From contig JAZRZH010000020.1 of the NCBI GenBank assembly GCA_045601245.1, forward strand, positions 1-38,967: a stretch of 38,967 bases of DNA, read 5' to 3'. This document shows, piece after piece, positions 15,052 to 23,857 of the stretch. Under the pieces are notes generated by a model that saw only the letters and a program-made list of their open reading frames with translations, made no database searches and was not told where the DNA came from. The translations under genes were made by a program, and so were the position numbers. Each line of letters begins with the position of its first letter. The stretch's first letter is position 1. This DNA comes from Cacconaster sp045601245 (GTDB lineage Bacteria; Bacteroidota; Bacteroidia; Bacteroidales; UBA932).

Positions 15052-16251
15052 CTACACGAAAAGCTTTCCGGTGATGTCGTCAGAGACAAACCATTTGTCC
15101 GCAGGGATGCGGACTCCGGAACAGTCCGGAAGGGATTCCAGCAGGCCGGCGGCGAGCAGCGCGTCAATCTGCGGACGGATGGATGCAAGCAGTGAAGGAT
15201 CCAGGGATGCAAATGACAGACCGGCTGCACGGCGCAGCGAGAGCATCACAGTCTCATTGAAGGCGTCCTCCGGCGACAGACTCTCCGACTGCCGGCAAGC
15301 ATCTCCGGCCGATATCCGGCCACCATCAGATGCGACGGGCATCCGGCAACCGGACGGCTCACCAGCGGGCCGGTCCTCCCCACCCCATAGGGCAAGATAT
15401 TTTTCGAGGCTGGCCTCATTCCACCGGCGTGTACGGATACCGTCAAAAGAGTGGGCCGCGGCGCCAAGGCCCAGATATGGCCCGCGAGTCCAGTAAGCGC
15501 TGTTGTGACGCGACTCAAAGCCCGGAAGCGCGAAATTCGACACCTCATATTGCCGGTACCCCGCCTCCGCGAGACGCCTCTGCAGATGGCCGTACTGCTC
15601 CGCACACACCTCCTGAGGCGGCTCGCAATACTTTCCGGCTGCCGCCAGTGCCCCAAGAGCGCTTCCGCTCTCTATACTCATCTGATAGCACGAAATATGT
15701 TCCGGATGCAACTCCATCGCAGCTGAGATACTCTCATCCCATTGCTCCGGAGAAAGCCCGGCAAAACCGAAAATCAGATCTATGGAAACATTGCCGAAAC
15801 CGGCCTCCCGTGCCATTGAAAACGCCTTGCGGGCTCCTGCGGCATCGTGTCTGCGGCGCATCCAGCGCAGATGATCATCGCGGAACGACTGCACACCCAT
15901 ACTCAGGCGATTTACGCCGGCACTGCGCCAGGCGGAGAGCTTTTCGGGAGTCACATCGTCAGGATTGGCCTCAAGCGTGTACTCCTCAAAGGTCCCGACC
16001 CCGAATATTCCGCGCACCGCTTCAGCAAGCTCTGCCACCTGACCGGCGGGCAGAAGAGAAGGAGTCCCGCCACCGACATAAAGCGTCGAAGGCAGGACTC
16101 CGGTATTGTCAAAAAAATGTTTCTCAGATTGTGCTTCACGCACTAGCGCCCTGACATATCCGTCCGTCCCGCAGGCTTTCAGCTCCGAATAGAAATCGCA
16201 ATAGATGCAGAATGAGGAGCAGAAAGGGATATGGACGTATATGCCGGCCAT
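15052..16251 (-). CDS. hemW: Radical SAM haem chaperone HemW-like protein
   Basis: A 399-residue HemW/HemN-like radical SAM protein. The N-terminus YVHIPFCSSFCIYCDFYSE holds the Cx3Cx2C cluster ligands (C12, C16, C19), and LYVGGGTPSLL, LEANPDD and RLSMGVQSF follow in the standard order. It lacks the N-terminal extension of true HemN, favouring a haem chaperone over coproporphyrinogen dehydrogenase. A Gly/Ser/Arg-rich insertion at about residues 295-320 is unusual. It begins 3 nt after the stop of the upstream coiled-coil gene, in the same operon. Confidence 0.9.
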   Translation of the reverse strand: MAGIYVHIPFCSSFCIYCDFYSELKACGTDGYVRALVREAQSEKHFFDNTGVLPSTLYVGGGTPSLLPAGQVAELAEAVRGIFGVGTFEEYTLEANPDDVTPEKLSAWRSAGVNRLSMGVQSFRDDHLRWMRRRHDAAGARKAFSMAREAGFGNVSIDLIFGFAGLSPEQWDESISAAMELHPEHISCYQMSIESGSALGALAAAGKYCEPPQEVCAEQYGHLQRRLAEAGYRQYEVSNFALPGFESRHNSAYWTRGPYLGLGAAAHSFDGIRTRRWNEASLEKYLALWGGEDRPAGEPSGCRMPVASDGGRISAGDACRQSESLSPEDAFNETVMLSLRRAAGLSFASLDPSLLASIRPQIDALLAAGLLESLPDCSGVRIPADKWFVSDDITGKLFV

Positions 16252-16254
16252 ATC

Positions 16255-17205
16255 CTACTTGAGCAGGAGGTCAGCCGATCCGATCTTCGTCTCACCTGTA
16301 TAGACGTCCACGGTATAGACGCCCTTGGTGAAAGCATTCGGATTGGTGTAATATACGCAGACCTCCACCTCCTCTCCCTGATAGTCGACTTCGCGCGATG
16401 CCGTACACATCATATTCTCGCCGCCGCAGGTGAACGGACAGGACTGGTCACCGCTCATCATAGCACCGTCAGGACCGGAAACAACGATATACACGAGACG
16501 CGGGCCCTTGTTGGCAATACTGTTCTCGATAAGGCTGAAACAGGTCTTGAGCTTGACTACGCGGCTGCTGCGGTCCGTGGCCTTGTTGGAGGAATTGATA
16601 GCCACCAGGGAGACTCCGCGGCCCTTGACAACGGCACCAACAGATGCCTTCGCAGCATATTCCTCAGTCGTACTGACGAGCTTCTCATATTTCTGACGGC
16701 TCTCTGCGGCATCCTTGCGGGCGTCCGCAGCTTCGTGACGGAGGGCGGTGTTGAGGGTGTTGAGGGAGTCAATCTGTGCAATGTAGCCTTTCATAATGGA
16801 GCGGAGGGTGCCGACTTCCTTCTCATACTGGCGGATCTTTGCGCGGTTGGTCGCATCGGTCTGCTGGAGCCTCTCAATAAGTTGCCCCACCTTTTCCTTC
16901 TCAACCTCGAGGGAATCATTGATAGCCGCATTGTTGGTACTCAGGGAGTCGTAATCACTTCTGAGTGAAACAAGTTCGGATGCCAGATCGGCCTTTTCGC
17001 TGTTGAGGTCGCGCACAAGTTTCGCCTTGTTGACAAGCACAACGGCAAGCACGCCCAGAAGCAGTGCGGCCACTACGGCCAGAGCGATGGCGACACCCTT
17101 CAGCGGGCCGCCGTTGCCGCCGCTGCCGGATCTGCCGGATTTTTTGTCATCCTGTTTTCCGTATCTGCGCTCGAATTCGAGCATCTCTTCATCAAGTTCT
17201 TCCAT
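16255..17205 (-). CDS. Membrane-anchored coiled-coil protein
   Basis: A 316-residue protein with no family I can name. A short acidic cytoplasmic N-terminus and Gly/Ser linker lead to one transmembrane helix (about residues 36-59, VAIALAVVAALLLGVLAVVL). A long coiled coil follows (about 60-190, heptad-like leucines in LNSEKADLASELVSLRSDYDSL). The C-terminal about 115 residues are a beta-rich domain with Cys residues (VYIVVSGPDGAMM, VDVYTGETKIG). The topology suggests a periplasmic envelope-spanning or scaffold protein. It is the first gene of the operon with hemW, with a promoter match just upstream. Confidence 0.75.
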   Translation of the reverse strand: MEELDEEMLEFERRYGKQDDKKSGRSGSGGNGGPLKGVAIALAVVAALLLGVLAVVLVNKAKLVRDLNSEKADLASELVSLRSDYDSLSTNNAAINDSLEVEKEKVGQLIERLQQTDATNRAKIRQYEKEVGTLRSIMKGYIAQIDSLNTLNTALRHEAADARKDAAESRQKYEKLVSTTEEYAAKASVGAVVKGRGVSLVAINSSNKATDRSSRVVKLKTCFSLIENSIANKGPRLVYIVVSGPDGAMMSGDQSCPFTCGGENMMCTASREVDYQGEEVEVCVYYTNPNAFTKGVYTVDVYTGETKIGSADLLLK

Positions 17206-17238
17206 ATCCTATGAAATTATGATTTCTGTTTTGTATTG

Positions 17239-17268
17239 CAAAATTAGTTAAATTTGCCGCAGCAACAA
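17239..17268. promoter_or_regulatory. Overlapping divergent promoters
   Basis: Minus strand: TTG (complement of 17266-17268), 19 bases, then TAATTTTG (complement of 17239-17246), 33 nt before the coiled-coil gene. Plus strand: TAAATTTG at 17249-17256, 16 nt before the ATG at 17273, without a good -33. The two promoters physically overlap, so the genes probably compete for polymerase. Confidence 0.55.
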
Positions 17269-17272
17269 TCTA

Positions 17273-17785
17273 ATGACAAAAATTATGCAATACTTGAGAC
17301 GTTCCGTCAAATATCTTATCTATTTTCTCGCAATCTTTTTCCTTATCACAGGCATCGTATGGCTCCTGACCATCCGCAAAGGCGGTGAAGTCGGATTCTC
17401 GGAACTCTTCCAGCCGGGTTCGTTCCCGAAACTCGCCATCTTCTTCCTCGCCATCGCCGCAATCTATCCTTCCCTCGGCTTCGTGACACGCAAGTTCAGC
17501 CTCAACGGCGAATTCGCGAAATACCGCGACGCCATTGTCAGCGTCTTCGAACAGATGGGATATGGCATCAATTCGGAAAAGGATGGCAAAATCGAATTCA
17601 GGCTCCGCACGAAGGGTATGAGATTCAGCAGGATGTATGAGGATCAGGTCATCCTTGACCCGACCGCCAGCCCGCTGACGATCTCCGGATACCGCCGCGA
17701 CGTGGAACGGATCCTCCGCAACATCATATATAAGGTGCGCGAGCAGGACCGGGAGGAGAATCCTGAGACCGAAGCAGAGAATTAG
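17273..17785 (+). CDS. Small membrane protein of unknown function
   Basis: A 170-residue protein with two hydrophobic segments (about residues 14-34 and 53-70), then a soluble C-terminal domain (SLNGEFAKYRDAIVSVFEQMGY, RFSRMYEDQVILDPTASPLTISGYRRDVERILRNIIYK). The arrangement resembles conserved Bacteroidota membrane proteins without assigned function. A second possible start lies 12 nt downstream (Met5). The TAG stop is shared with the start of a solo MITE-end motif. Confidence 0.75.
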   Translation: MTKIMQYLRRSVKYLIYFLAIFFLITGIVWLLTIRKGGEVGFSELFQPGSFPKLAIFFLAIAAIYPSLGFVTRKFSLNGEFAKYRDAIVSVFEQMGYGINSEKDGKIEFRLRTKGMRFSRMYEDQVILDPTASPLTISGYRRDVERILRNIIYKVREQDREENPETEAEN

Positions 17786-17800
17786 AACCTGTTTAGAAAT
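17782..17800 (+). repeat. Variant solo copy of MITE-end motif at two converging stop codons
   Basis: TTA followed by GAACCTGTTTAGAAAT. The motif supplies the TAG stop of the + gene (17783-17785) and the TAA stop of the - gene (complement of 17793-17795). It differs from the 6878 end at two of the first fifteen positions. Confidence 0.5.
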
Positions 17801-18383
17801 ACATTTGCGCCGCAGCGTCTAGCGCATCATAGAACTCTTCGCCGAACGCGGCGATGATTGGCTCCCGGAGAAATTTGTATGCCGGGAGTTTTTCTTTACG
17901 TCCCTTTTCGAAAGCACAACGGCAGATATCCCAGCGGTGCAGATTGAGAGCCTTCGTGCCGTTGGAAAGCTCCAGCACGCGAATCGGATAGAGACGGCAG
18001 GAGATTGGCTTGACGAATCCGCATTTGCCGGCGCAGTGCGCGCGCTCCACGGCGCAGAAGCAGTTCTCCCCTTCGAAGCGGGTGAAAGCGCACTCTTCGG
18101 AGTCTCCCAGCAGCGGGGTTACCATATCCCCGTCGCGGTCAATTTCGAAGAACCCTGTCTTCGAGATGCACTCCCGCCCTTCCTGCGACATATATTCATT
18201 ATAGGAGAGGTATTCTTTTTCGAGGCATTCGGCCTCCTCTTCGGTGAGAGGCGCTCCGCTTTCGCCTATTATGCAGCAGGCACCCTTGCAGACGGGATAA
18301 TCGCAGCAGAAATATTCGGTCACGACATCCGACGAAATGAGGATGTCGCCGATTTGGATGATGGATGGCTTTTCGTTCGGCAT
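17793..18383 (-). CDS. DUF3109 family cysteine-rich protein
   Basis: A 196-residue protein. Start taken at the ATG at 18383 (MPNEKPSIIQIGD); upstream the frame opens only through a TTG at 18404. Many conserved cysteines (EYFCCDYPVCKGACCIIGESG, then AVERAHCAGKCGFVKPISCRLYPIRV, and WDICRCAF) give the DUF3109 pattern. The number and spacing of Cys suggest metal or Fe-S binding. No enzymatic role is established that I can state. The promoter (-7 TAATTTTG, complement of 18392-18399) lies 8 nt upstream and interleaves with the divergent TPR gene promoter. Confidence 0.85.
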   Translation of the reverse strand: MPNEKPSIIQIGDILISSDVVTEYFCCDYPVCKGACCIIGESGAPLTEEEAECLEKEYLSYNEYMSQEGRECISKTGFFEIDRDGDMVTPLLGDSEECAFTRFEGENCFCAVERAHCAGKCGFVKPISCRLYPIRVLELSNGTKALNLHRWDICRCAFEKGRKEKLPAYKFLREPIIAAFGEEFYDALDAAAQMYF

Positions 18384-18387
18384 ATCT

Positions 18388-18419
18388 TTTGCAAAATTAA
18401 ACAATAGTTGTTACTTTTG
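18388..18419. promoter_or_regulatory. Interleaved divergent promoters of the TPR (+) and DUF3109 (-) genes
   Basis: Plus strand: TTTG (18388-18391), 20 bases, TACTTTTG (18412-18419), 22 nt before the TPR ATG; this is a near-perfect -33/-7 promoter. Minus strand: TAATTTTG, complement of 18392-18399, 8 nt before the DUF3109 ATG, lies inside the spacer of the plus promoter. Both cannot be occupied at once. Confidence 0.65.
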
Positions 18420-18441
18420 ACCACTCATTAAAAACACGACA

Positions 18442-19407
18442 ATGAAAAAATTATTCATTTCTCTCTGCATCGCAGTATGCGCTATGGGCGTTGCAAACGC
18501 TCAGGACCTCGAAAAGCTCACCGAAATGTATAACGCCGCAGCTACAGCTCTCACTGCCGGCAACAAGGCAGAGGCGCTCCCACAGTTCGAGCAGGTTCTC
18601 GCCGCAGCCACGGCTCTCGGAGAAACCGGTAACGATATCGCAAACAATTGCAAGAACGTAATCCCTCAGCTGTATGTATCAGTCGCAAAGGCACTCGCCA
18701 ACAACAAGGAACTCGACAAGGCTATCGAGATGCTCCAGAAGGCAATTACCACAGGTAAGGAATACAACGACCAGCTCACAGTGGAAGAGGCAGAAGATCT
18801 CATCTCCAGCCTCAAGGCCAACCAGCTTATGACCAATGCCAACAACCTTTTCAATGCAAAACAGTTCGTAGAGGCGGCAGCAGCTTACAAGGAGATTGCT
18901 GCAATGGACCCTGCAAACGCCACTGCAATCCTCCGTCAGGGAATGTCCCTCAGCAACACAGGTGACTTCGACGGCGCTATCGAGTGCCTCACCGCCGCTC
19001 TCGAGAAATTCGAAGGCAACGAGTCACAGCTGACCGCTGTCAAGAAGCAGCTCTCCAACACCTTCCTCAAGAAGGCCAACGGAGCCCTCAAGACCAAGGA
19101 TTTCAAGAGCGCACTTGAGGCTGCTCAGAAGTCAGTCGAGTTCGGTGACAGCGCAAACGCACAGAAGCTCATCGGTACCGCAGCATCTCAGCTCAAGCAG
19201 AACAAGATCGCCGCTGAAGCATTCGAGGCTTACCTCGCACTCAAGCCAAATGCAGGTGACAAGGTCCAGACCATCTACCAGCTCGCCACCGCCCTTATGA
19301 ATATGGGTGACAACGCAAAGGCCTGCGGTTACTTCAAGGAAATCAAGGACGACCCTAAGTTCGGTGAAGCTGCAACATACCAGCTCACAGTCCTCAAATG
19401 CAACTAG
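18442..19407 (+). CDS. Periplasmic TPR-repeat protein
   Basis: A 321-residue protein with a clear signal peptide (MKKLFISLCIAVCAMGVANAQ). The rest is helical, with tetratricopeptide-like repeats: AATALTAGNKAEALPQFEQVL, NLFNAKQFVEAAAAYKEIAAM, ILRQGMSLSNTGDFDGAIECL, ANGALKTKDFKSALEAAQKS and ALMNMGDNAKACGYFKEI. Such proteins usually act as scaffolds for envelope complexes. It has the best promoter match in the window, and its last 10 nt overlap the U32 gene, so the two are translationally coupled. Confidence 0.85.
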   Translation: MKKLFISLCIAVCAMGVANAQDLEKLTEMYNAAATALTAGNKAEALPQFEQVLAAATALGETGNDIANNCKNVIPQLYVSVAKALANNKELDKAIEMLQKAITTGKEYNDQLTVEEAEDLISSLKANQLMTNANNLFNAKQFVEAAAAYKEIAAMDPANATAILRQGMSLSNTGDFDGAIECLTAALEKFEGNESQLTAVKKQLSNTFLKKANGALKTKDFKSALEAAQKSVEFGDSANAQKLIGTAASQLKQNKIAAEAFEAYLALKPNAGDKVQTIYQLATALMNMGDNAKACGYFKEIKDDPKFGEAATYQLTVLKCN

Positions 19408-21110
19408 AACTTCTTGCTCCCGCAAGGAATAAGGACATCGGCATCGCGGCAATTGACTGCGGTGCCGATGCCGTATATATCGCCGGCCCGTCTTTCGGAG
19501 CACGTTATGCCGCAGGCAATTCCATAGAGGAAATCGCGGAACTGTGCGCCTACGCCCACCGTTTCGGTGCCAGCATCTATGCGACAGTCAATACGCTGAT
19601 AGATGAAAGTGAACGCCAGCAGGCGGAAAAGATGATGCAGGACCTCTACGAGGCCGGCGTCGATGCATTCATAGTCCAGGACCCCGGAATCCTCTCGATG
19701 AAACTCCCGCCGGTTGCTCTCTATGCCTCCACACAGTCCGTCATCAGGACTCCGGAAAGGGCGAAGGAACTGGAAAAAGCAGGATTCAGCCGTCTGATAC
19801 TCGAGCGGCAGCTTTCCTTGGAGCAGATCCGCGCTATCCGCGATGCTGTTGACTGTGAGATTGAATGTTTTGTCCACGGTGCGCTTTGCGTCTCATACAG
19901 CGGGCAGTGCTACCTCAGCGAGAAGCTGCTCGGCCGCAGCGCCAACCGCGGCTGCTGCGCACAACCCTGCAGGTCCCTCTACACCCTCACGGATGCGGAA
20001 GGCAGAGTCATTGTCAGGGACCGCAGCCTGCTCTCGCTGAAGGACTTCAGGCTCGACACAAGGATTGCGGAACTGGTGGATGCCGGAGTGAATTCCTTCA
20101 AAATCGAGGGCCGTCTGAAAAACTCATCTTATGTCAAAAATATCGTGCGGCACTATGACATACTGCTCGACAGATATGTGGCGGCACATCCGGAGCACAA
20201 CCGCGCTTCATTGGGACGATGCAGCGGTGGATTCCGGCCGGATCCGGACCTGACATTCAACAGGGGATACACGGAGGCCTTCATCGACGGTACCCGCGGC
20301 AAGTGGAACAGCGCCGATGCCGCCCGTTCGATAGGAGAATACATCGGTACGATAGATGAGATACACGGCCGTCAGATAACGGTCGAACGAGGACATAGTC
20401 TGGCAAACGGCGATGGTCTCTCCTTCGTGAAAGGCAATGAAGAAATCGCCGGAATGCGTGCTGATGTGGTGAGTGGCAACGTCATCACATTGAAGAATAC
20501 AGCGGACCTCAGACCGGGAATGAAGGTTTACCGCAGCCTCAACGTGAGATTCGAGCGGGAACTCGAGAAAAACATGCCGAAAAGGCTCATCCGTGCTTCC
20601 ATCCGATACCGCACGGCAGATGGCGTCACCACTCTGAAGGCTACGGCGGAAAGCGGGGTCTCAGCGGAAATCTCATTTGCCGAAGAGGCGCCGGAAGCGC
20701 TCAAACGCGATGCTGCAATGGACAATATACGCCGCCAGATGAGCAAGGTGACGGATATCTTCGACTTCTCCTGCGACGGAGTGGAAGCCGATATCCCGCG
20801 ATTCTACCCTATCGCCGTACTCAATGCCCTCCGCCGTGACCTGGCTGAGAAACTATCCGCAGCCATAGAGGAATCCCGCAGGGCGGCGCTTCCATCATCC
20901 CCGGTCAGGACTGCAGCAGCGCCGGCATTCCCACGTCCCGAAGAGCGTGAGGTGATGCGCACAAAGTACTGCATACGGCACGAACTGGGCTTCTGCCCGA
21001 AGATGAAACCGGCATCCTCACCGAAGGAGCCGCTCTATCTGACAAATGTCGGCTACAAATTAAGACTGGGTTTCGATTGCAAAAATTGCGAAATGATTGT
21101 ATTTTTGTAA
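19398..21110 (+). CDS. U32-family RNA hydroxylation protein (RlhA/TrhP-like)
   Basis: A 570-residue protein of peptidase family U32. The family signature is present as ECFVHGALCVSYSGQCYLS (about residues 155-173), with further cysteines in RGCCAQPCR fitting an Fe-S site. Current knowledge ties U32 proteins to prephenate-dependent hydroxylation of tRNA (TrhP/YegQ) or 23S rRNA (RlhA/YdcP), not proteolysis. The C-terminal part adds YCIRHELGFCPK and CKNCEM, another four-Cys set. Start overlaps the TPR gene by 10 nt. Which RNA it modifies cannot be told. The chorismate mutase upstream in the window makes prephenate. Confidence 0.85.
   Translation: MQLELLAPARNKDIGIAAIDCGADAVYIAGPSFGARYAAGNSIEEIAELCAYAHRFGASIYATVNTLIDESERQQAEKMMQDLYEAGVDAFIVQDPGILSMKLPPVALYASTQSVIRTPERAKELEKAGFSRLILERQLSLEQIRAIRDAVDCEIECFVHGALCVSYSGQCYLSEKLLGRSANRGCCAQPCRSLYTLTDAEGRVIVRDRSLLSLKDFRLDTRIAELVDAGVNSFKIEGRLKNSSYVKNIVRHYDILLDRYVAAHPEHNRASLGRCSGGFRPDPDLTFNRGYTEAFIDGTRGKWNSADAARSIGEYIGTIDEIHGRQITVERGHSLANGDGLSFVKGNEEIAGMRADVVSGNVITLKNTADLRPGMKVYRSLNVRFERELEKNMPKRLIRASIRYRTADGVTTLKATAESGVSAEISFAEEAPEALKRDAAMDNIRRQMSKVTDIFDFSCDGVEADIPRFYPIAVLNALRRDLAEKLSAAIEESRRAALPSSPVRTAAAPAFPRPEEREVMRTKYCIRHELGFCPKMKPASSPKEPLYLTNVGYKLRLGFDCKNCEMIVFL
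21077..21107 (+). promoter_or_regulatory. Promoter of the holB-ricT-gldH-trmB operon inside the U32 gene end
   Basis: TTG (21077-21079), 20 bases, TATTTTTG (21100-21107), with the holB ATG only 6 nt further on. The promoter lies within the last codons of the U32 gene. The expected start of transcription is close to the ATG, implying a nearly leaderless mRNA. Confidence 0.55.
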
Positions 21111-21113
21111 TCT

Positions 21114-22160
21114 ATGCAGTTTTCGGACATTATTGGCAATGACGAGCTGAAAAAGCTTCTGGCTCAGATGGTTGACGACGACCGTCTCTCCCACGCCATT
21201 CTCCTGACGGAGGACGGAGACTGGGGCGGCATCGCAATGGCCACCGCACTGGCACAATATGTCAACTGCGAACATCCCCACGACGGAGATTCCTGCGGTC
21301 AATGCGACTCCTGCCACAAATATTCGAAACTTATCCATCCGGACCTGCATTACGTTTTCCCAGTGACATCGGCCAAATCACTGACCGACCAGGAAAAGAA
21401 GGCTCCTATCTCAGACTATTTCGTCAAGGACTTCAGGCAGCTCCTTCTGTCGGACTATTATTTCGGAGAGCAGACTCTTTACGAGGTGCTGGGTATCGAG
21501 GGCAAGAGCGGCAATATCAGCGTCCACGAAGCGAAGCGCATTTTCGAGAAGCTGTCACTCAGGGCATTCGAAGGCAAGTACAAGACTATGGTCATCTACC
21601 TGCCGGAGAAAATGAACCAGGAGGCATCCAACAAACTTCTCAAACTGCTCGAGGAGCCGCCGGCAGGTACGCTTTTCATACTTGTATCCCACGCTCCGGA
21701 GAAGATCATCTCCACAATCCGCTCAAGATGCCAGAGGATCCAGCTGAAGCCGCTTTCACGCGACGAAAAAAAGGCCGCAGGCATAGGCTCGGACACCAAT
21801 CCGGCATACCGCGAACTGCTGACCGGCATACTGAAGGCCGGGCTGGACAAGAACCTGATAGACACCTTCCCCATCTGGGAGGCAATTGCCGATATGGGAC
21901 GCGAGAAACAGCGCGAGTGGTGCATCTATTCGGAGAATTTTATCAGAAAAATATATATGGTCGCCTCTTCGATGCCGGACATCGTGGAGATAGACCCCGC
22001 AGAGGAGGAACTGATAGCCGGTCTGGCGTCAAGAATCAAACCGACCTTCTACGAGAAGGCGTTTACGGCTATTGAGAACGCCATCGGCTCAGTAGAAAGC
22101 AATGTCAGCGCCAAACTTACTTTCTGCAACCTCTGCAATATCCTGTTTTTATCTTTGTAG
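21114..22160 (+). CDS. holB: DNA polymerase III delta' (clamp-loader) subunit
   Basis: A 348-residue clamp-loader ATPase-like protein. A zinc site is formed by C52, C61, C64 and C67 (CEHPHDGDSCGQCDSC). EKMNQEASNKLLKLLEEPP and STIRSRCQRIQL are the Walker-B/sensor and SRC motif regions of delta'/gamma-tau proteins. The Walker A loop is degraded (LTEDGDWGGIAMA instead of GxxGxGK), in line with a non-ATP-binding delta'. It helps load the sliding clamp. The start is set by the promoter and MQFSDIIGNDELKK. Followed at 3 nt by ricT. Confidence 0.88.
   Translation: MQFSDIIGNDELKKLLAQMVDDDRLSHAILLTEDGDWGGIAMATALAQYVNCEHPHDGDSCGQCDSCHKYSKLIHPDLHYVFPVTSAKSLTDQEKKAPISDYFVKDFRQLLLSDYYFGEQTLYEVLGIEGKSGNISVHEAKRIFEKLSLRAFEGKYKTMVIYLPEKMNQEASNKLLKLLEEPPAGTLFILVSHAPEKIISTIRSRCQRIQLKPLSRDEKKAAGIGSDTNPAYRELLTGILKAGLDKNLIDTFPIWEAIADMGREKQREWCIYSENFIRKIYMVASSMPDIVEIDPAEEELIAGLASRIKPTFYEKAFTAIENAIGSVESNVSAKLTFCNLCNILFLSL
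22150..22157 (+). promoter_or_regulatory. Possible -7 box before ricT
   Basis: TATCTTTG matches TAnnTTTG exactly and ends 6 nt before the ricT ATG, inside the end of holB. The -33 element is not clear. It may be an internal promoter or chance. Confidence 0.35.
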
Positions 22161-22163
22161 CCT

Positions 22164-23399
22164 ATGGAAGAGAATATTCTGGAAAAAAGTGAGAAAATCT
22201 ACGACTGCTCCCGCGGTTGCGACGTGGAGCGTACGCCGCAAGGTGAACTCAATATAAACTACAATCCCCGCTGCTGCAAGCTGGAGGATTTCAACTGGCT
22301 GGACGGCATCCCGGAGGATACCAGCAAGGACCTGTTTGAAGTAAGGTTCAAGAACACACGCAAACTCTATTTCAAGAATGATTCGGGTCAGGTCATAAAG
22401 GAGGGCGATATTGTCGTCGTTGAGGCCGCCAACGGCCACGACGTGGGCATAGTGACCCTTTCCGGACCTCTGGTTATCCGCCAGATGATCCGTCACAAGT
22501 ACAATCCGGAGACATACGAATACCGCAAGATTTACCGCAAGGCCAAGATTCTGGACATCGAAAGGTGGCAGGAAGCGATCGCCCGCGAGCACACCGTAAT
22601 GATCCGTTCGCGCCAGCTGGCAGCACGCCTCGGCCTGGATATGAAAATCGGCGATGTTGAATTCCAGGGTGACGGCACCAAGGCCATCTTCTATTACATC
22701 GCAGACGAACGCGTGGACTTCCGACAGCTGATCAAGGATTTCGCGGAGGAATTCCGCATCAGGGTGGAAATGAAGCAGATCGGTGCACGCCAGGAGGCCG
22801 GCCTCATCGGAGGTCTCGGAGTCTGCGGCAGACCGCTGTGCTGCTCCGGGCATATGTCCGATTTTCAGTCCATCACGACTCAGGCCGCACGCTGCCAGGA
22901 CCTCTCCCTCAACCCGCAGAAACTCGCCGGCCAGTGCAGCAAGCTCAAATGCTGCATCAATTACGAGGCTTCTGTCTATCTCGATGCGCAGAAGCAGATC
23001 CCGCAGGTCCGCGAACCGCTCGAATTCGAGGACGGCAAGGCCTGGCTCGTCAAGACCGACATCCTCCGCAATCTGATGTACTTCTCTTACGACAAGGACA
23101 GCCAGGCGAAGATGTGGCCGCTCTCCGGCGAACAGGTGCGTGAAATCATCGCAATGAACCGCAAGGGCCAGAAGCCGGAATCCCTCCAGAACACCGATGA
23201 TGAGGAGAAGGAGACCGAATTCGTAAGTGCCGTCGGCGATGACAGCATCACCCGCTTCGACGAAAGGAAGAAAAAGAAGCATCACGGCGGCAAGAACCGC
23301 CACGGAAAGGAGAACCACAGGGGCGGTGATAAAGGTGGGAACAGGGAAAAGCAGTCAGACGGCAGTCAGAAGCCGGCACCGAAAAAGGATAATGAATAA
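22164..23399 (+). CDS. ricT: RicT/PSP1-family protein
   Basis: A 411-residue PSP1-domain protein of the YaaT/RicT family. Conserved Cys-containing blocks appear near YDCSRGCDV, LGVCGRPLCCSGHMSDF and GQCSKLKCCINYE, the kind of set that binds an iron-sulfur cluster in the Ric complex. In Bacillus, RicT with RicA and RicF regulates RNase Y and development; the role in Bacteroidota is not established. The C-terminal about 60 residues are a Lys/His/Gly-rich disordered tail (DERKKKKHHGGKNRHGKE), possibly RNA binding. It overlaps gldH by 8 nt (ATGAATAA), so translation is coupled. Confidence 0.88.
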   Translation: MEENILEKSEKIYDCSRGCDVERTPQGELNINYNPRCCKLEDFNWLDGIPEDTSKDLFEVRFKNTRKLYFKNDSGQVIKEGDIVVVEAANGHDVGIVTLSGPLVIRQMIRHKYNPETYEYRKIYRKAKILDIERWQEAIAREHTVMIRSRQLAARLGLDMKIGDVEFQGDGTKAIFYYIADERVDFRQLIKDFAEEFRIRVEMKQIGARQEAGLIGGLGVCGRPLCCSGHMSDFQSITTQAARCQDLSLNPQKLAGQCSKLKCCINYEASVYLDAQKQIPQVREPLEFEDGKAWLVKTDILRNLMYFSYDKDSQAKMWPLSGEQVREIIAMNRKGQKPESLQNTDDEEKETEFVSAVGDDSITRFDERKKKKHHGGKNRHGKENHRGGDKGGNREKQSDGSQKPAPKKDNE

Positions 23400-23856
23400 T
23401 AGAAGCCTTCTACTTATAACATTGACATTCATCCTGACTGCCTGCAGCAAGCCGGCGGACAGGTTTGAATTCCAATCCAAGCCTGACGATTGGCGGGACA
23501 CATCCGCTTTCCGTTTCTGTATGACTCTGGACGAGCCGGAGGCTTCATACTCCACGCGCATTGCCTGCCGCCTCAATGCCAATACAATCGGCGCAGACAT
23601 AATTCCGCTTCTGATAACGGTGACATCCCCCGAAGGCAGGGATTTCAGTGAGAAGGTGGATATGCCGATCACCGCATCGTCCGAACTTATCCGCACGAAG
23701 CGCGCCGGCGGGCCTGTCGTCGATATCGACTGGCCGTACCGCGACAGGATAGTGCCGGGACAGGATACCGGTCTCTGGCAGGTGGCGGTCCGTCCGATAA
23801 AGAAGACAATGATCGGAAGCATCTACGGGATGGGGCTTTCATATAAAAGGAAATAA
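23392..23856 (+). CDS. gldH: GldH-like lipoprotein
   Basis: A 154-residue lipoprotein starting at the ATG at 23392. Signal and lipobox: MNNRSLLLITLTFILTACSK (Cys at residue 18). The body (FEFQSKPDDWRDTSAFRF, PLLITVTSPEGRDFSEKVDMP, GLWQVAVRPIKKTMIGSIYGMGLSYKR) has the pattern of GldH. GldH is required for gliding in Flavobacterium but is also found in many non-gliding Bacteroidales, where its function is unclear. The operon order holB, ricT, gldH, trmB supports the call. It follows with overlap to ricT and a 1-nt gap to trmB. Confidence 0.85.
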   Translation: MNNRSLLLITLTFILTACSKPADRFEFQSKPDDWRDTSAFRFCMTLDEPEASYSTRIACRLNANTIGADIIPLLITVTSPEGRDFSEKVDMPITASSELIRTKRAGGPVVDIDWPYRDRIVPGQDTGLWQVAVRPIKKTMIGSIYGMGLSYKRK

Positions 23857-23857
23857 G

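Noticed and set aside
17226..17235. TCTGTTTTG near the coiled-coil gene resembling the MITE end
   Set aside because: Matches only nine bases, lacks TTA and GAA before it, and overlaps promoter sequence.
22149..23318. Open frame of 389 codons on the minus strand opposite ricT
   Set aside because: Shadow of ricT: no start context, and ricT has conserved Cys motifs and operon position.
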